Positions 33,249 to 37,399 of a DNA stretch of 37,399 bases are shown here, piece by piece. This stretch comes from Perkinsus olseni (lineage: Eukaryota; Perkinsozoa; Perkinsida). The DNA is taken from assembly GCA_013115125.1 (NCBI GenBank), contig JABANN010000340.1:1-37399 (forward strand). The letters run 5' to 3'. The notes beneath the pieces were generated by a model. It searched no databases and had not been told where the DNA came from. It saw only the letters and a list, made by a program, of their open reading frames with translations. Each line of letters opens with the position of its first letter. The stretch's first letter is position 1. The translations under genes and the position numbers were made by a program.

Positions 33249-36200
33249 TTAACGGGCGTGATGCACGCCGCTTGATTCCTGAATAACATCAATCCATTGC
33301 TCTGGATGTTCTCTCTGTCCCTCGAAATGCTCCTCGATTTTCCTGGCGATGGACAAGCATTTGCCGTCCTCAAATGGACGACAGATCATCTGTACACAAT
33401 CTGTGAAGGTTTGAAGACGCCGAGTCAATCTCAGCCCCACCTGTATGCCGATGGGTAGGTCATCCTTGTTGTTCTTGATGGTCACCGTCACCGATGGAAA
33501 TCCCGCAAGATTCGCCGGCCATATGTACCTCGTCATGATCGAAACCAAGGTAACGTTGAATAGACCTGAAGATCCAGCACAGGGTTCTCAATCCCAGTGG
33601 CTAATTCTCTTTGCCCTACCATATTTATTTACCCCCTTCTGTATGATCTGTGGCGGAATCGCCATGGACGGTGTCATCACCGCGTCCATTTTCTCGAACT
33701 GTTCCAGCCTGAATGCTCGGAAATAATCCCCATGGCTACGAATCATCCTCACCATCGCTCCGAGGCCCACTTCTTCACCTTCTCCGCCGCTTCGATGATT
33801 CCTTCATCAACTTCGCTCCCGAGATCAAGGGAGATCTGCCCGGGCAAGCAACCTCGCGGTACCACTGGAAGGGCCAGTCCATACTCACCTTGGTGTTCGG
33901 CTCTAGAATATCAATAACATCGTTCTTGTGAGTTTGATGGAATTCAGAACCGATGGTCAAGGCTGAGGAAGGTACGGATGATGATGATGATGCTCGAGCC
34001 CATGTTCTGGCGGCTACTGTGAGATATGGCCTGCTCGTTCCAATGAGTCATGACAAAGTTATCCTTGATACTCCACCCCGGCTGCTGGTGAATCCAATCA
34101 CGGACGTCGTAGAACATCTGATGAAGGTTGTAATATTCCGTTGGACTTCGACAGTTCAGCTGTGACGATATACTCACCGCCTCGATCTCAGGATCGCTAT
34201 CATGCACCCAGGCAGTATCATAGCCGATGGTGAAGGTTTTCTGGCACGGCGGAGCGAAATTGATCTTCGGCATCGGAACACCGAACATCCCCTGGTAGAC
34301 CTTATCATAGAAGTGCTTACCTATCATCGGCGCGACATCCGGACTGACTGCTCACCCCAACCGAGTTTCTCTGACCCACCTTGGTTTTTAGTATTGGCCA
34401 TGACGCTCAGGACGATGGCTGCATCGTCAGCGTTGGTTGTTATCGGACCACAGTGTAGTGTGGTAAAAATTCCAGTCTCATCATTCTCGAATTTGACCTG
34501 GAGAAGACGGCAGCAGCTTCACCGGTTATATCGAGGAGGAGGAGGAGGAGGAGGTCGAACCGCTCCGAAGTTCGACCAACGCTAAACGAGCGATTCTTTC
34601 GAACAGAGACACAACCTTACTGCGCCGAAGGTTGCGATGGCCCCAACGACGCCAGACCATGCCGATGGGTCTCTAACCGATCCGCCTCCGTCGAATCCAA
34701 TAGCAAATGTGAACTGAAAGAAGACTAGCTCATCCAAGGACGAGTTCACTTCAAGGCGTTGCCTCTTACAAGTCCCAAGGCCACCCCAGTAGCGCTGCCG
34801 CTGGAACTGCCACCGGTATAGCGGGTACGGTCGAAAGCATTCAGAGGTCCGTGGTACCAGACTGATGAGAAAGTCAACCAAATACGTCATGGCAAGGGGT
34901 AGGCGGGAGCTAACGGACCATTGTATCCAACAGGGCTGATACCATATTCATGCATCACGCTTGTACCGAAGAGTATAGCTCCAGCATCGAGGAGGGCTTG
35001 TACGACTGGATCGTTCTTGGTCTATCATGATGACGGTGTTAGTCAGTCTGTGGAAGAAGAAGTGTACTTACGGCGGGTCTGGCCAGGCGAGGGTTCTTCG
35101 AGTTCCTAGGATTGGTTCCCACGAGTTCCATCAAATGCTCAACCTGAGGGAGCACCATCGTGACCATCCATCCGCCCCCTGGCTCCTGGATACACTCATC
35201 TCTTCCTTAATGATGAATAGAAGGCCGTCCAGCTTGGACAAGGGCTTGCCGCATTTGTAGCGCTGTGAGCTGGCTGAGGCAGCCTGCTGAATTGATTGCC
35301 AATCGGCAAACTCTGCCATAAAGTGGAAGCTCTTATTCAGCAACTTCGCCTGATTGTAAACGACCTGCAAGATAAAATAGTGGGAGTTGGCAAGTAATGA
35401 ACCATGCACTCACGCCAGCGACGTCTAATGGGTCGAGCGCGCCTTGCAGGAACGCATGATGGTAGTCCTCGATGGAGTAGTAGGGTCGGGGGCCGGGTCC
35501 AGTGAGGTCTTCTCCCTAATCACAATTCTCTTGACAGCCAGCGTGCCGCAACGGCTGGCCTTTGGTAAGAGGTTCACCTTGCTGGGGTCTTGATCTACGG
35601 CGTCCGATGGGCTGGCCTGTTTGCCTGGGAGGAACACGGAGGACAGCGGAGCCGAAGCGGACTAATTTCCGTTGTAAATTTTGATGAACGGAAGCCACCA
35701 TAACAATCATCAGTCGACTTACTCAATCTGTAAAACGGCCATTTCAACCTTCCTTCAAGAGTATCAGCGAAGGTCTTGAGAGCAGGCACCTGAGAGGTAC
35801 AAACTGATATCAGGAGTTGCACCGAAGATGGTATGCAGCTCGACCGTCGGGAGCGACCAGCACGACCAGAAAACCTCGACTCACTCCTATGTCTTTGAAG
35901 GTCTTCTTCGCTACGAGTGAGCGTATCGTCCTCTTGATAAAATTGGTTCCTGTCATCGCGTAGGCAGCGAGCTGAGGCAGCAGTATCCATCCACACAGCA
36001 CCCGGCCGCCCGATGCATCCTTATCATCTCACCTTCAACGGTATTCCAGTCAGCGGCATCACGTTCATGGCTTTTAGGTCATAGTTGTCAGCAGATTGCC
36101 TTTGTGCGTCTGTCAGCTGGGCAGTAGATTCCTAGAAAAAAAACATCACGCGGCTTTTGCCTCGCTGGAACACACTCGCGACTAAACTTGGTGCTATTTG

Positions 36201-36348
36201 AGAACAATCCGCGGAGAAACGCTCCGCGCGGACTATGAACAAATGACTAGAGCCGCAAGGGTGCCAAGAATTGGCGCCTTCCTACCGTGCTTGGGGCAGC
36301 CATTAAAGGGTTGCTCAGGCAGAACAGCAGAGCGATGGTGATACGCAT
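33249..36348 (-). CDS. Secreted amidase-signature hydrolase, copy 3
   Basis: Close paralogue of copy 1. The start ATG at 36348 opens a signal peptide, MRITIALLFCLSNPLMAA, with an intron donor at the same place as in copy 1. Exons in order give QRQSADNYDLKAMNVMPLTG, LVAKKTFKDI, VPALKTFADTLE, KLDGLLFIIKEEMS (Lys), EHLMELVGTNPRNSKN, GAILFGTSVMHEYG, YTGGSSSGSATGVALG (cis-Ser) and FAIGFDGGGSVRDPSAW (nucleophile Ser). Then come NFAPPCQKTFTIGYDTAWVH, GWSIKDNFVMTHW and the C-terminal LAGFPSVTVTIKNNKDDLPI. The stop is at 33249. It lacks the Lys-rich tail of copy 1 and ends in GVHHAR. A 362-bp stretch is almost identical to copy 1. The triad is complete. The copy may differ from copy 1 in its C-terminal signal. 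Confidence 0.9.
34768..35129 (-). repeat. Near-identical tract shared with amidase copy 1
   Basis: Partner of 26191-26552 at an offset of 8577 bp. By eye there is one mismatch in 362 bp, including intron sequence that should drift freely. Confidence 0.93.
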
Positions 36349-37331
36349 GGTAACGGCAGACCTAAGGAGATGTAGCCGATTTGATGGACCGTACGATCCT
36401 GTCGTTTCCGACAGCGAGCCCCCGTCACGCGGGAGCATGCGTGCTCTACGGTGACACGTGAGAGCCTTTGATAACGAGTACCCTCAATCGGTATTCGTCG
36501 TCAGCATCTCCAGTGTTCCTTCGCGTGGTTGACGGAAGCCGAACGGAGTGTACCATTGTGCGTCGCGACTCGCGAATCACAAGGCAAGCTTGAACCTGCA
36601 CATCATGACATTTTCCTTTCTCACTTCGCGCCGTCGCGCCCGCGCGCACGAGTCACCGCGGGAGACCACCAACCTCGTAAATGAGCTCAAAATACGTATC
36701 TTAGCGTCCCCAGAGAACGTGGCTGACTCCGTATCACAACGCAGTCAGCTACGGTGACACCATGGGCCCCTGCACAAGGTAGCTTAGGAGACCAACTCGA
36801 GGTTGGCTTCGCGTATGGTCGCTGCTTGGTGTCAGTCCGAAGGGGACAATAGACTTGTCTCTTTCCTGTTGTGGCCGTCCAGGAGTTGGCCGGACGGATG
36901 AGCGGGGAGGCAGAACGTGGCGTAGTTCGATTGCAGCTAGTAATGGTACACGCGTGCACCCCAACAGCGCTAGTGTACGAAGCTACGCAGATCCCTCGGT
37001 GCAGGCTAGCGGCTGGGAAGCTTTGTGCGACAGGTGGGCACATCAGCGAGCCTCCAGTACACCCGCCGTGAACCAACGCTGGAGCTCGTCTACTCGTCAA
37101 CGCGTAGGTGGTTCTCTCATTATGGTCGATATCTCTATGACATACACGATTGCCGGCCCAGTTACTGGGCCCCAGTAGATCCATCCTTTGGAAGCAACAA
37201 GTAGTGAAACCATATTAACAGTCCGCGGGGCCTGAGATCGTCGTTATTCCTATTTTGCCCTTGTCTCACAGTACTGCCCCAGTTGTGCGCATAACCTCTG
37301 CCGTGAGAGAGTTCACAGGAGGGAGGGACTA
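36349..37331. other. Region upstream of amidase copy 3, no supported gene
   Basis: About 1 kb without a supported gene. A frame at 36687-37184 minus is open for 165 codons but Ser/Thr/Arg-rich, and no motif or splice pattern is visible. The promoter of amidase copy 3 should lie at the left end. Confidence 0.4.
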
Positions 37332-37399
37332 TACAGGGTGTTCCAATTCGATATGCAAATCACAAAAATCAGTCTAATTCAGCACATACTACGTGTTTG
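37332..37399. mobile_element. Possible tip of a mariner-like DNA transposon
   Basis: A sequence beginning TACAGGGTGTTCCAATTCGA follows a TA dinucleotide. CAGGGTGT-C-C ends flanked by TA are common for Tc1/mariner-type terminal inverted repeats. The element would extend past the window edge, so neither the second end nor a transposase can be seen. Confidence 0.25.

Overview
This is nuclear DNA of a eukaryote. Genes are split by many very short GT-AG introns; those I could place by reading frame and homology are mostly 39-64 bp. The tRNAs are eukaryotic in form and carry no encoded CCA. The compact tandem gene families, the intron size and the style of the unrecognised proteins point to an alveolate, most likely a Perkinsus-like perkinsozoan. 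That placement is inference from family knowledge; no database was searched.

Layout. Positions 1-1083 hold a decaying tandem array of minus-strand tRNA-Pro(AGG) genes with a period near 188 bp. Positions 1.1-3.0 kb hold little, perhaps the fossil of an LTR-type retroelement. A minus-strand run of housekeeping genes follows: a TPR protein (3031-4861), an AATF/Bfr2 ribosome-biogenesis factor (4995-6023), and a LisH plus AAA katanin-like protein of the KATNAL2 type (6107-8231). A 474-bp divergent spacer leads to two tandem plus-strand genes for cofactor-independent phosphoglycerate mutase (8706-10699 and 11132-13155). Their alternating identical and diverged blocks look like gene conversion.

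Positions 13.5-21.1 kb are the least familiar part. A Trp/Arg-rich helical protein gene (from about 13.5 kb) is followed by three tandem plus-strand genes that share an apparently undescribed C-terminal domain of about 85 residues. They end at 17584, 19643 and 21098. A PGAP1/Bst1-type GPI inositol-deacylase gene follows (21369 to about 24386).

The last third (24643-36348, minus strand) is a tandem array of three amidase-signature genes, each with an N-terminal signal peptide. Copies 1 and 3 share a 362-bp tract with one mismatch that runs through introns. In copy 2 the nucleophilic serine of the signature is a cysteine. The window ends in what may be the tip of a DNA transposon.

No shared operon-like pathway is evident. 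The theme of the window is repeated tandem duplication at four loci (tRNA, mutase, novel family, amidase), followed by divergence, decay or sequence homogenisation. Intron boundaries were assigned by eye from frame continuity, GT/AG ends and paralogue or family alignment, and need transcript confirmation.
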